Shown piece by piece: positions 1-6,138 of a DNA stretch of 53,525 nucleotides. The stretch lies in contig CAKSEH010000013.1 of assembly GCA_934446475.1 (NCBI GenBank), positions 1 through 53,525 on the forward strand, written 5' to 3'. A program made the position numbers and the translations under genes. The notes below the pieces were generated by a model. It ran no database searches and was not told the DNA's origin. It worked only from the letters and a program-made list of their open reading frames with translations. How positions within the stretch are numbered: the stretch's first letter is position 1; each line of letters starts with the position of its first letter. The DNA comes from an uncultured Eubacteriales bacterium (lineage in GTDB: Bacteria > Bacillota > Clostridia > Oscillospirales > Acutalibacteraceae).

Positions 1-110
1 AGAGGTTATTCCCCTGATAGGGGAAATGTCTGCGGAGCAGACAAAAGGGTGCCCGTTTTCGGAGAAAAAGCTGTCAGCCGTTCCGGCTGACTGAGGGGTA
101 TTCATTCCTT
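1..110. repeat. Dispersed repeat, family C, copy 1 (cut by window edge)
   Basis: This non-coding stretch shares its architecture with copies near 42.2 and 43.4 kb: GAGGTTATTCCCC, then AAATGTCTGCGGAGCA, then GCTGTCAGCC with its inverted partner GGCTGAC, then CTGAGGGGTATTC. It contains small hairpins (CCCCTGATAGGGG; CAGCCGTTCCGGCTG). No gene is visible in 1-247. Such GGCTCCCTT-type repeats are common in Ruminococcaceae genomes; that statement is from general knowledge. The function is unknown. Confidence 0.7.
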
Positions 111-194
111 GTTTTTGATATTTTTCGCTTTTATATTTTAAACTTCACGTTTAATATTAAGAATTTAAGCTATGCTTTACCCTCCCTACAAAGC

Positions 195-237
195 AAAAAC
201 CGCAAAGCTGTTTTAAATTGCAGCTTTGCGGTTTTTT
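195..237 (-). terminator. Intrinsic terminator after thiN (bidirectional)
   Basis: A perfect 16-bp stem (195-210 pairing with 221-236) with A and T runs on its two sides. It lies just downstream of the thiN stop on the minus strand and probably ends the thiT-thiN transcript. Its symmetry would let it work in both directions. Confidence 0.85.
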
Positions 238-247
238 TAAATAGGAA

Positions 248-859
248 TCAACATTCAATAATAATTGCAATGGTTCCGTTTACAACGCTCAGGTCGGTTT
301 GCTCGCCCTTAAATCGGTTGCTGACGCCGAGGGGAAATGTGTTTTTAAGGGTTGCGTTTGAAACCTCGTATTCCGCACCGAATATCGAAACGCCGTTTGA
401 AATTTCGTCGAGCGAAAAAACCGAAAAATTACCTTTCCTGTTTTTTAAAGAGACGCTCTTATTTGTTATAACGGAGGCTTCGGTGTTTTCACCGTAAAGC
501 GTTATATCCGCACCTTTTTTGCTGTAGTCAGCGGCGAGCTGGAGGTTTGCAACCGTATGAGAGAGTTTGCCGCCCAAAACACCGTAAAGATAAAAGCGGC
601 GGTATCCCATATCAAAGGCAGTTTTAAGGGCAAAACCGACATCGGTGTCGTCCTTTTTGACAGGAAGTTTTATTATTTTGCCGTTTTTTTGAGGGACAAA
701 CCCGAGTGAATCAAAATCTCCGATAATAAGGTCAGCCTTAAAACCGTGTTTCTGCACCGATAAAAGTCCCTTATCGGCGGCTATTATAAAATCGCCGTCC
801 TGCGGCACAGTCGATACCGCATTGCAGTCAAGCGCACCGAAAATAAAACAGGCGTTCAT
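248..859 (-). CDS. thiN: Thiamine pyrophosphokinase
   Basis: Transfers pyrophosphate from ATP to thiamine, making thiamine pyrophosphate in the cytosol. The protein of about 203 residues has the family's N-terminal fold with AADKGL, the acidic GDFDSLG motif that binds Mg-ATP, the KDDTD segment, and a C-terminal beta domain beginning near VSVFSLD-like strands. The longer frame starts with GTG at 874, but that codon lies inside the Shine-Dalgarno GAAGGTG. The ATG at 859, two bases after the thiT stop, fits better. It is the second gene of a two-gene salvage operon behind a TPP riboswitch: ThiT imports thiamine and ThiN activates it. Length and motifs are normal for the family. Confidence 0.93.
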   Translation of the reverse strand: MNACFIFGALDCNAVSTVPQDGDFIIAADKGLLSVQKHGFKADLIIGDFDSLGFVPQKNGKIIKLPVKKDDTDVGFALKTAFDMGYRRFYLYGVLGGKLSHTVANLQLAADYSKKGADITLYGENTEASVITNKSVSLKNRKGNFSVFSLDEISNGVSIFGAEYEVSNATLKNTFPLGVSNRFKGEQTDLSVVNGTIAIIIEC

Positions 860-860
860 T

Positions 861-1451
861 TTATTTATCGGCACCTTCGTTTAAAAGGCGGGTAAAGAAG
901 TTTGCCTTTGAAAGAAGCACGACGCCCAAAACAGTGATGATAAGCTCGGGGAGCATGTACGCCCCGTTATAGCAGAACGAGTAAAGCACGGGGTGATTTA
1001 TCCAGGATTTGCCGAAAGCGATAAATTTATCGAGGTTAGTCCAAAGAATAAATCCCGATAAAAAGTGTGAAACAAAGCGCAGAGCCACAGCTAAAGCCGT
1101 TCCGAGGCAAATGCCCGCATTGCCTTTCTTCCTGAAAATGCCGGCAAGACCGATAACGGTAAAAGCGACGATATAATCAAGAAAAACCGCACCTACAAAA
1201 ATCTCGGGAGTGAGTCCCCAGCTCATAAGCTTCGGCAGACCGAGTGCCAACTGAACAAGAGAGGACAAAAATCCCGCTCCGAGTCCCCAGCCTATACCGT
1301 ATGTAACCGAGACGGCAACAACGGGAAGCATAGAAAGCAGAGTTATACTTCCGCCGAACGGCATTTCCCAAACCTTAACCATACTCAGCACTGTTCCGAG
1401 CGCTATCATAATAGCGGTAAATGCAATTTTCTTTAAAAGACTGTTCTTCAT
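861..1451 (-). CDS. thiT: Thiamine ECF transporter substrate-binding subunit ThiT
   Basis: Integral membrane S-component that binds thiamine and works with a shared ECF energizing module (EcfA/A'/T), which is not encoded here. The 196 residues form about six hydrophobic segments, starting with a Lys-rich N-terminus (MKNSLLKKI) and the conserved ALGTVLSMVKVWEMPFGGSIT region, where the W and the FGGS stretch are typical of ThiT. Residues such as YIVAFTVIGLAG and the late FCYNGAYMLPE segment also match the family. AAAGGAA precedes the ATG. The gene is immediately downstream of a TPP riboswitch and upstream of thiN, which independently supports thiamine as the substrate. Confidence 0.93.
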   Translation of the reverse strand: MKNSLLKKIAFTAIMIALGTVLSMVKVWEMPFGGSITLLSMLPVVAVSVTYGIGWGLGAGFLSSLVQLALGLPKLMSWGLTPEIFVGAVFLDYIVAFTVIGLAGIFRKKGNAGICLGTALAVALRFVSHFLSGFILWTNLDKFIAFGKSWINHPVLYSFCYNGAYMLPELIITVLGVVLLSKANFFTRLLNEGADK

Positions 1452-1485
1452 AAATACTTTCCTTTCTTTTTAAAAACAAAAGCCG

Positions 1486-1515
1486 AAACGCCGCAGGCGA
1501 TAACCTGCGGCGTTT
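1486..1515 (-). terminator. Riboswitch-associated terminator hairpin
   Basis: A perfect 12-bp stem (1486-1497 with 1504-1515) with a 6-nt loop lies between the TPP aptamer and thiT, followed on the minus strand after a short CGGC by TTTTGTTTTT. The position suggests the expression platform. The U-run is offset by four bases, so the strength is uncertain. Confidence 0.65.
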
Positions 1516-1540
1516 TGATGACACTTAATATCTGTGCTTA

Positions 1541-1632
1541 TTTCCTACGGCGGCATTACCCGCATCAGGTTATCGGTCGAAACATAAGCCGCAAAGCGGC
1601 AGTTTCCTCTCAGCCTGGTTTAATTCAAGCTC
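1541..1632 (-). promoter_or_regulatory. TPP riboswitch (THI element)
   Basis: On the minus strand the conserved THI-box parts appear in order: GGAGCTTG, the nearly invariant CAGGCTGAGAGGAA, a variable P3 hairpin (GCCGCTTTGCGGC), then CCGATAACCTGATGCGGG, TAATGCCGCCGTAGGAAA. These are the pyrimidine- and pyrophosphate-sensing helices. It precedes thiT-thiN and a candidate terminator, so ligand binding would be expected to switch off expression when TPP is plentiful. Confidence 0.95.
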
Positions 1633-1703
1633 CCGAACGGTATTCAGTTTGCATAGAATTACGAAACTGCGCCGAAAGCGGCAATCTCGACTCCTTACGA
1701 CCA

Positions 1704-1765
1704 TTATAATGATTATAGAATGTCGAAACACCAAAAATTGTTTCGACTTTCAACAGCCATTATAA
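1704..1765. repeat. MITE family B, copy 1 (62-bp minimal form)
   Basis: The ends read TTATAATGATTATAG and, inverted, TTATAATGGCTGTTG, matching the longer copies at 4281-4495 and 28394-28569. Between them is only one palindrome (GTCGAAACA...TGTTTCGAC). Unlike the other two copies it lacks flanking TA on both sides (CA and AC instead). On the minus strand it places a TATAAT about 75 bp upstream of the TPP aptamer, so it may supply the -10 box of the thiT promoter; no well-spaced -35 is evident. Confidence 0.7.
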
Positions 1766-1801
1766 ACCCGAATGTCGCACTTTGTCAACAAATAAATAAA
1801 A

Positions 1802-2308
1802 TCAGTCGATTTTTTCAAGGTCTTCGAGTTCTTTTGCTTCAGCCATTCTTTTTTTCGAGGGCTTTCCGAAAGCATAAAGTTTTATTATAACAAAGGTTAT
1901 CGGGCCCCCCGCAGTGGCGGCGAGGAATGTGCCCCAGAACTGACCGAGATCCAAATAGTTAAGCGTTAAGAAACCGAACAGGAAATAAATAACGAAGTTC
2001 GGAATATAAGAAATCAAAAATTTGATATATTTATTAAAATCGGGCTTTGCCTTGAAAATAAATTTGCAGGTGAGGAGAAACGCCGTTGTAAGCCCCAAAA
2101 GATAACCGATTATCTGGGCAATGTTCTTTTGCTTTACAACGTGGCTCACTATCCAGGAAAACAGACTGTCGTTAAAGCAGTTTACGCAGCCGAGCAGACA
2201 AAACTCGATAAATTTTCTGTTAACAAAGGTTGTTTTCAGGGCTTTAAGTCCCTTTAAAAAACCCTTTCCGACTTTATTTGCGGAGCTTTTAACATCTTCA
2301 CTTTTCAA
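1802..2308 (-). CDS. GtrA-family membrane protein
   Basis: Small multi-pass membrane protein of 168-169 residues of the GtrA/DPMS-type family. Members are thought to help move or handle lipid-linked sugars for surface polysaccharides; the exact substrate here cannot be read. Four hydrophobic segments are visible: FIEFCLLGCVNCFNDSLFSW, IIGYLLGLTTAFLLTCKF, FLISYIPNFVIYFLFGF and the segment before VIIKLYAFG. The conserved RKFIEF entry and NKYIKFLISY match the family. The frame continues upstream across a tRNA gene, which is artefactual. The TTG at 2308 has a strong GGAGGTGA seven bases before it. The C-terminus is charged and cytoplasmic. It is a single gene, with no glycosyltransferase partner next to it. 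Confidence 0.8.
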   Translation of the reverse strand: MKSEDVKSSANKVGKGFLKGLKALKTTFVNRKFIEFCLLGCVNCFNDSLFSWIVSHVVKQKNIAQIIGYLLGLTTAFLLTCKFIFKAKPDFNKYIKFLISYIPNFVIYFLFGFLTLNYLDLGQFWGTFLAATAGGPITFVIIKLYAFGKPSKKRMAEAKELEDLEKID

Positions 2309-2465
2309 GGCCTCACCTCCTATCGGCATATCGGGAGACGAAAAACGGATCTCGCCGAAAATGATCACAAAGTGCCAAAGCTTAAATAAAAACAGCATTT
2401 TCGACCCTCTGTGACTATTGCAACAGCAATTGTAGCACAAAATGAGGAAAAATACAAGATTATTG

Positions 2466-2494
2466 TTGACAACAAGGGTCGGTTGAGGTAAAAT
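2466..2494 (+). promoter_or_regulatory. Sigma-A promoter for tRNA-Arg(CCT)
   Basis: A consensus -35 TTGACA (2466-2471) and -10 TAAAAT (2489-2494) are separated by exactly 17 bp. The -10 ends 18 bases before the mature tRNA start. Confidence 0.8.
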
Positions 2495-2512
2495 TATATG
2501 GCACGTTAAAAT

Positions 2513-2589
2513 GTTTCCGTAGCTCAGTTGGATAGAGCGACCGCCTCCTAAGCGGTAGGTCGGAGGTTCGAATCCTCTCGGGAACGCCA
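2513..2589 (+). tRNA. tRNA-Arg (anticodon CCT)
   Basis: A 77-nt cloverleaf with acceptor GTTTCCG pairing CGGGAAC (one G-U), D-arm AGCTCAGTTGGATAGAGC, anticodon arm ACCGC-CTCCTAA-GCGGT giving anticodon CCT, T-arm GGAGGTTCGAATCCTC, discriminator G and encoded CCA. It decodes AGG. It has its own promoter and terminator. Confidence 0.96.
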
Positions 2590-2590
2590 A

Positions 2591-2638
2591 AAAGAAACGG
2601 AGATTTTCTGTAAGGAAAATTCCGTTTCTTTGTTTTTT
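2591..2638 (+). terminator. Terminator of tRNA-Arg(CCT)
   Basis: AAAGAAACGGA pairs with TCCGTTTCTTT and ATTTTC with GAAAAT across one bulged G, followed by a T-rich tail (TTTGTTTTTT), directly after the CCA end. Confidence 0.85.
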
Positions 2639-2773
2639 GAAATAAAAGTTATTATGTGCGGATCGGCATACACAGCTGAAAAATTTAATCTTTTTAAAAA
2701 GGTGTCGGTGAATGTCGTTTTTGTTTTATGTATAATACGCTTGAAATACAAAAGGGAAAGAAGTATTATAAAA

Positions 2774-3603
2774 ATGAACTTTTTAGACGAACTGTTTTCT
2801 GCCGGGGTGTGGGGTAAGAAAACACCTGCTGCACCGCAATGGAAAAAATGGATACATCGTAATTTAAGCGAAAATCATTGTCCTGAATGTCTGATGCTCG
2901 ATAGCTGTTGGTTTTTAGAAGAAAAAACACCCAAATGGCCGCATCATCCGTTTTGTCATTGTATTTTGGAAGATATTCAATATAATGATGTACTAACCTA
3001 AAGCACGTCAAACAGTGCTTATAGTAAATTTGATCCTTATTTATTTAATCGAGATAAAAAATATCCGCATAGCAAAGAAAAACTGTTTAACAGTTGGGGA
3101 TAGACAATACAATCAGGGTACAATGCTTTTTTGAAGAAATGGCGCCGTTATCGGCATTGTTGCTCTCCACTCACAATACGTCAGTATTCTTCGGTCGAGC
3201 GCCTCGCCGCTGAACGGTGCCATTTTCTTACAAAATCTTCGACCCATAGCGAGAAAATTTTTCCGCTTATGAAGTCGAGGAATGCAGGAATACCGGCGTA
3301 TTTCAAATGACGAGACAATATAAACGGACAAATTTTCCGCTATGAGAAGCGTTGTACCCTGATTGCATTGTCTATACTATTGATGATTCAAAATGGTTAC
3401 AAACAGAAATTGAAAAACAAGGGTTAGAAAAGTATGTTTCGGGCAATTATGAATTGGGAACTCTTAACAAACATGGGCAAAGAATAAGCATACGAATTGA
3501 AATTCCTCGTAAAAACAAGACCGGGAATGTTAGTTTTATAACAGGATGGTCCGTATTGGCAAATGGGAAAATCAAATTAAATACACCTTACGGAGGTAAA
3601 TGA
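2774..3603 (+). pseudogene. Interrupted toxin-like gene (DUF6883-like C-terminus), split by a stop and a MITE
   Basis: One gene in three pieces. The first, from ATG 2774, has a Cys/His motif (NHCPECLMLDSCWF, then HHPFCHC) like the tail of phage MuF/SPP1 gp7-type proteins, and ends at an in-frame TAA (2999-3001). The same frame reads on as STSNSAYSKFDPYLFN to NSWG, where MITE family A (3103-3372) is inserted. Removing the element and one TA restores NSWG-YTIDDSKW, and the frame runs on to NTPYGGK and TGA at 3603. The intact product would be about 185 residues. The AYSKFDPYLF...NSWGYTIDDS region resembles the DUF6883-type domain at the ends of polymorphic toxins, by recall and not tested. The following gene's RBS overlaps its 3' end, as expected for a toxin-immunity pair. 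Confidence 0.75.
3103..3372. mobile_element. MITE family A, copy 1 (270 bp, TA target duplication)
   Basis: The terminal inverted repeats are about 25 bp with two mismatches (GACAATACAATCAGGGTACA; GACAATGCAATCAGGGTACA), flanked by TA at 3101-3102 and 3373-3374. There is no coding capacity for a transposase. A second copy is at 50822-51016; this copy has about 75 bp extra near 3145-3222. TA duplication and short inverted ends are typical of elements moved by IS630/Tc1-mariner-type transposases; that link is inference. It interrupts the pseudogene at 2774-3603. Confidence 0.88.
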
Positions 3604-3604
3604 T

Positions 3605-3853
3605 ATGAAAGAAATGGATTGTGTACGTATCACAGTTGAAAAAGAAAAATATACCAAAGAGGGTGTTCATAAGGATATGCAAGGATGGATATGTGATGAC
3701 AGAAATATTGATTCATCATGGCTTGTTAATTTTCCTCAATGCGGCGAGAAAAATGATATTGCTACAATATCAGTCGATGAACAAGATTTGGAAGTGATAC
3801 CTATAATGAACGCTATTGTTAACGAACAAATAAAAGCTAAATTCGGTGATTAG
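3605..3853 (+). CDS. Small acidic protein, candidate immunity protein (paralog 1)
   Basis: An 82-residue cytosolic protein without signal or membrane segment. It is acidic, with conserved features shared with its neighbour at 3995: MDCV at the start, VEKE, the glycine-rich GVHK-MQGWIC, SWLVNFPQCGEK-DIA, and a C-terminal VIP-M-AIVNEQIKA-FGD. Its ribosome binding site GGAGG (3592-3596) is inside the last codons of the upstream toxin-like gene, so the two were translationally coupled. By position and size it looks like an immunity protein for that toxin-like domain; this is inference. I do not recognise a characterised family. Its frame is intact although the presumed toxin is broken. Confidence 0.7.
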   Translation: MKEMDCVRITVEKEKYTKEGVHKDMQGWICDDRNIDSSWLVNFPQCGEKNDIATISVDEQDLEVIPIMNAIVNEQIKAKFGD

Positions 3854-3874
3854 AATTTGTGCATTTAAACTCGG

Positions 3875-3993
3875 CGCATAAGTATACAAATAGAAATTGC
3901 ACGAAAAGATACCGGAAACAATGTATCTTTTATAACCTGCCGGTACTGCCTAACGGATGTATACAACTAACAACCCCATACGGAGGCAAATAA
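3875..3993 (+). pseudogene. Frameshifted duplicate of the toxin-like gene 3' end
   Basis: The reading RISIQIEIARKDTGNNVSF matches RISIRIEIPRKNKTGNVSF of the gene ending at 3603. After FIT the frame is lost and VLPNGCIQLTTPYGGK resumes in another frame, matching VLANGKIKLNTPYGGK. Relative to the first copy this implies about 4 bases missing near 3935-3942. It shows that the toxin end and the following small gene were duplicated together as a unit. Confidence 0.8.
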
Positions 3994-3994
3994 T

Positions 3995-4243
3995 ATGAAA
4001 ATGATGGATTGTGTAGAAGTAATTGTTGAAAAAGAAAGGTATGTTAAAGACGGAGTTCACAAAGGAATGCAGGGCTGGATTTGTTTGGAACAACGAACCG
4101 CCGGATATTGGCTTGTTAATTTTCCTCAGTGCGGCGAAAAAGATGACATTGCAGAAATAAGCATAAGAGAAGAGGATTTGAAAGTTATTCCTGTAATGCA
4201 CGCTATCGTTAACGAACAAATAAAAGCCATATTCGGTGATTGA
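3995..4243 (+). CDS. Small acidic protein, candidate immunity protein (paralog 2)
   Basis: An 82-residue paralog of the gene at 3605, with identical length and about two thirds identical residues (MDCV, VEKE-Y-K-GVHK-MQGWIC, WLVNFPQCGEK-DIA, AIVNEQIKA-FGD). Differences cluster in the middle (ERTAGY-like region versus NIDSS) and in the charged EEDLKV segment, where partner specificity could lie. A GGAGG RBS is again carried by the degraded toxin end just upstream. Duplicated immunity genes kept after loss of the cognate toxin end are typical of polymorphic toxin loci; applying this here is inference. An alternative is simply a duplicated small housekeeping protein of unknown role. Confidence 0.7.
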   Translation: MKMMDCVEVIVEKERYVKDGVHKGMQGWICLEQRTAGYWLVNFPQCGEKDDIAEISIREEDLKVIPVMHAIVNEQIKAIFGD

Positions 4244-4280
4244 AATTTTGTGTATTTAAATTTCTTTTATTACAATCATA

Positions 4281-4495
4281 TTATAATGATTATAGAATGT
4301 TGAAACATTAAAAATTGTTTCGACAAGCCGATTTTATCGGCCTTAAGCAAAATTAAATTTTCACCAATTTAATTTTGCCTGTATTCATTGCAATGGACAT
4401 TGACAAATTTTCAAAGAAAATTTGTGACCAAATCAAAGATTTGGTGTCGAAATAGTGTAGTTTTACACTATTTCGACTTTCAATAGCCATTATAA
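4281..4495. repeat. MITE family B, copy 2 (215 bp, chain of palindromes)
   Basis: Bounded by TTATAATGATTATAG and inverted TTATAATGGCTATTG, with TA on both sides (4279-4280; 4496-4497). Inside is a series of separate hairpins: GAAACA/TGTTTC, CCGAT/ATCGG (4328-4340), a perfect 13-bp stem 4347-4359/4366-4378, CAAATTTTC/GAAAATTTG, CCAAATC/GATTTGG and TCGAAATAGTGTA/TACACTATTTCGA. No protein is encoded. It lies 28 bp outside the left end of the integrative element. Confidence 0.8.
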
Positions 4496-4523
4496 TATGT
4501 CTAGGCGTTCGAAGCCTTACACA

Positions 4524-4570
4524 AAAAAACGACGATTTTCGAATGCACACGCCACATAAGGCAGTAATTT
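4524..4570 (+). repeat. Left terminal inverted repeat of the integrative element
   Basis: Reads inward AAAAAACGACGATTTTC, then CCACATAAGGCAGTAATTT. The right end, read inward on the other strand, gives AAAAAACGGCGACTTTC and CCACGTAAGGAAGTATTTT in the same spacing. Such arms are the expected binding sites of a large serine recombinase. Confidence 0.75.
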
Positions 4571-4617
4571 CAAAATACTAACTTATGGGCGTTGCAAAAG
4601 GGAAAAACCAAAAGATG

Positions 4618-4659
4618 AATACCGAGAAGAACTGTAAAAGGTTTTTCTCGGTATTTTTC
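4618..4659 (+). terminator. Hairpin with T-run inside the left end
   Basis: AATACCGAGAA pairs with TTCTCGGTATT around a 16-nt loop, followed by a T-rich tail. It would stop transcription entering the element from the chromosome. The rest of 4571-4734 shows nothing else recognisable. Confidence 0.6.
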
Positions 4660-4734
4660 TGTTTATAGCGGTACATTCGACTATCTAACCGCCTTTGAGT
4701 ACAATTATGATAGGAACTTAAAGGAGGTTGCGAT

Positions 4735-4920
4735 ATGCGAGATAAGAAGTATTACATAGCGTTAGACGATTTTGAGCGCAGGGTGGTTGTAAACTGCTTA
4801 AACGAAATGCGGAACAACCTTATTGCCAAAGGTAAGTACACCGATGCGGTGGACGAGGTTTTGCTGAAAATCATTGATGCAAAGCAAAAGAAATTCAAGT
4901 TAATCTACAAGGAGGCGTGA
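4735..4920 (+). CDS. Small element-borne protein of unknown function
   Basis: A 61-residue basic/acidic mixed protein, probably all-helical, with no membrane segment. The N-terminus MRDKKYYIALDDFERR is followed by a helix with RNNLIAKGKYTDAVDE and a Lys-rich end. AAAGGAGG precedes the ATG by a good distance. Its last codons contain the RBS of tnpV, which begins three bases after its stop, so the two are coupled. Similar short proteins occur next to tnpV in clostridial mobile elements, by recall. No function can be read from the sequence. Confidence 0.75.
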   Translation: MRDKKYYIALDDFERRVVVNCLNEMRNNLIAKGKYTDAVDEVLLKIIDAKQKKFKLIYKEA

Positions 4921-4922
4921 TT

Positions 4923-5297
4923 ATGGAAAAGGTTATTTATGATGAAAAGAACGGTCTTTGGTACGAACTGCAAGGCGACTATTATATCCCCTGCTTAAAG
5001 CTCCCCGAAGAAGAACAACAGCCTATCGGCGTATGGGGACAGCGGCATTTGCGATATATTAAGCAAAATCGCAAGGTTTTATATCTTAATCTGCTGACAA
5101 GCGGCAAACTGAACGGATACCTTTCAGACCTCGACAAGCAGGCTGAAGAAATATTTTCTCGGCTTGTAGAACAGATGGCGGAGCGTGAAGGCGTAACCGA
5201 AAAACTCAAAGCGGATAATCAAATGAAGTGGATCGGGAAGATGAATAATATCCGAAATAGAGCAATGGAAACTGTTAATAAGGAATATATTTTATAA
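4923..5297 (+). CDS. tnpV: TnpV-like transposon-encoded protein
   Basis: A 124-residue protein resembling TnpV of Tn4451-type mobilizable transposons. Features of that family include an N-terminal YDEKNGLWYELQGDYYIPCL, a central GVWGQRHLRYIKQNRKVLYLNLL, and a C-terminal helical part (QMAEREGVTEKLKADNQMKWIGKMNNIRNRA). The role of TnpV is not established; it is not needed for TnpX-type excision in the model element, as far as I recall. The GTG upstream (4917) is passed over because AAGGAGG at 4909-4915 sits seven bases before ATG 4923. A strong hairpin follows directly. Its presence near the left end supports the classification of the whole element. Confidence 0.85.
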   Translation: MEKVIYDEKNGLWYELQGDYYIPCLKLPEEEQQPIGVWGQRHLRYIKQNRKVLYLNLLTSGKLNGYLSDLDKQAEEIFSRLVEQMAEREGVTEKLKADNQMKWIGKMNNIRNRAMETVNKEYIL

Positions 5298-5306
5298 TAA
5301 AATAAT

Positions 5307-5349
5307 AAAGCAACACGCATACAAAAGTAGCTTGTATGCGTGTTGCTTT
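5307..5349. terminator. Terminator after tnpV
   Basis: An 18-bp perfect stem (5307-5324 with 5332-5349) with a 7-nt loop, A-rich before and T-rich after, separates tnpV from the cargo operon. Confidence 0.85.
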
Positions 5350-5421
5350 ATAAGATTGCGATAGAATAAATCCGAAAATGTTTAATGTTAAACCAACCTT
5401 GGAACCTATTATAGAGGACAA

Positions 5422-5453
5422 GATACAAAAAAGATACAATTATATGTTATAAT
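5422..5453 (+). promoter_or_regulatory. Promoter with GATACA response-regulator boxes, upstream of the two-component genes
   Basis: Two GATACAA repeats (5422 and 5433; 11-bp period) lie in the -35 region of a consensus -10 TATAAT (5448-5453) that has no good -35 of its own. An 11-bp period of direct repeats is typical of OmpR/PhoB-type regulators. The same hexamer recurs upstream of the lipoprotein-ABC genes, so autoregulation by the adjacent response regulator is likely. Confidence 0.6.
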
Positions 5454-5472
5454 AAAATCAGAGGTGAACGAA

Positions 5473-6138
5473 GTGAATAAAATTTTAATTGTTGAAGATG
5501 AGCAGTCCATAGCCGAAATGGTTAAACTGTGTCTTTGTAAAAACGGATATATGTGTGAAATAGTGAATGATGGAATGGCTGCAACCCAAAAAATTGAAGA
5601 AAAAAGATATGATTTAATATTACTTGATATTATGTTGCCTGATATTGACGGATACGATCTAATAGAATATATCAAACAGTTTGATATACCCGTTATTTTT
5701 GTTACTGCCAAAACTTCCGTGCCTGATAGAGTAAAAGGGTTAAAACTTGGTGCTGAGGATTATATTTCAAAGCCGTTTGATTTAGAAGAATTATTGGCAC
5801 GTGTAGCTACTGTACTCAGAAGATTTCATAAGACTGATAATATCCTTGAAGTTGGTAAAATCAAAATTGACACTCTGGAACGCACCGTTCTGCTAGACGG
5901 AGAACTTGTAGTTTTACCTGCCAAAGAATATGATTTATTATTGTATTTGGTACGGAATAAAAACATTGCATTATACAGAGAAACCATTTTTGAACAAGTG
6001 TGGCAAGAACCTTATCTTGGAAATACTCGTACAATAGATCTCCACATTCAAAGGTTGAAGAAAAAACTTGATTTAGGTGATGCCATTGAAACAATATATA
6101 AGGTTGGATACAAATTTAGAGCGGAGAAATTAAAATGA
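5473..6138 (+). CDS. OmpR/PhoB-family response regulator
   Basis: DNA-binding response regulator of about 221 residues. The receiver domain has the acidic pair in ILIVEDEQ, the phosphoacceptor Asp in LILLDIMLPD (residue 52 from this start), Thr in FVTAK and Lys in YISKPFD. The C-terminal winged helix includes LPAKEYDLLLYLVRNKN and TRTIDLHIQRLKKKL, ending in the usual YKVGYKF wing. A GTG start at 5473 is chosen because AGAGG sits eight bases upstream; the GTG at 5464 overlaps that RBS. It overlaps the kinase gene by four bases (ATGA). It probably binds the GATACA repeats at its own promoter and at 8235-8273. It resembles regulators of antimicrobial-peptide or cell-envelope stress systems; the signal is not known. 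Confidence 0.93.
   Translation: MNKILIVEDEQSIAEMVKLCLCKNGYMCEIVNDGMAATQKIEEKRYDLILLDIMLPDIDGYDLIEYIKQFDIPVIFVTAKTSVPDRVKGLKLGAEDYISKPFDLEELLARVATVLRRFHKTDNILEVGKIKIDTLERTVLLDGELVVLPAKEYDLLLYLVRNKNIALYRETIFEQVWQEPYLGNTRTIDLHIQRLKKKLDLGDAIETIYKVGYKFRAEKLK

Noticed and set aside
1515..1709. 64-codon plus-strand frame over the TPP riboswitch
   Set aside because: It lies over the antisense of a well-defined riboswitch and has no RBS.
2309..2590. N-terminal extension of the GtrA gene up to 2590
   Set aside because: It crosses the tRNA-Arg gene in antisense. A strong RBS and TTG start are at 2308.
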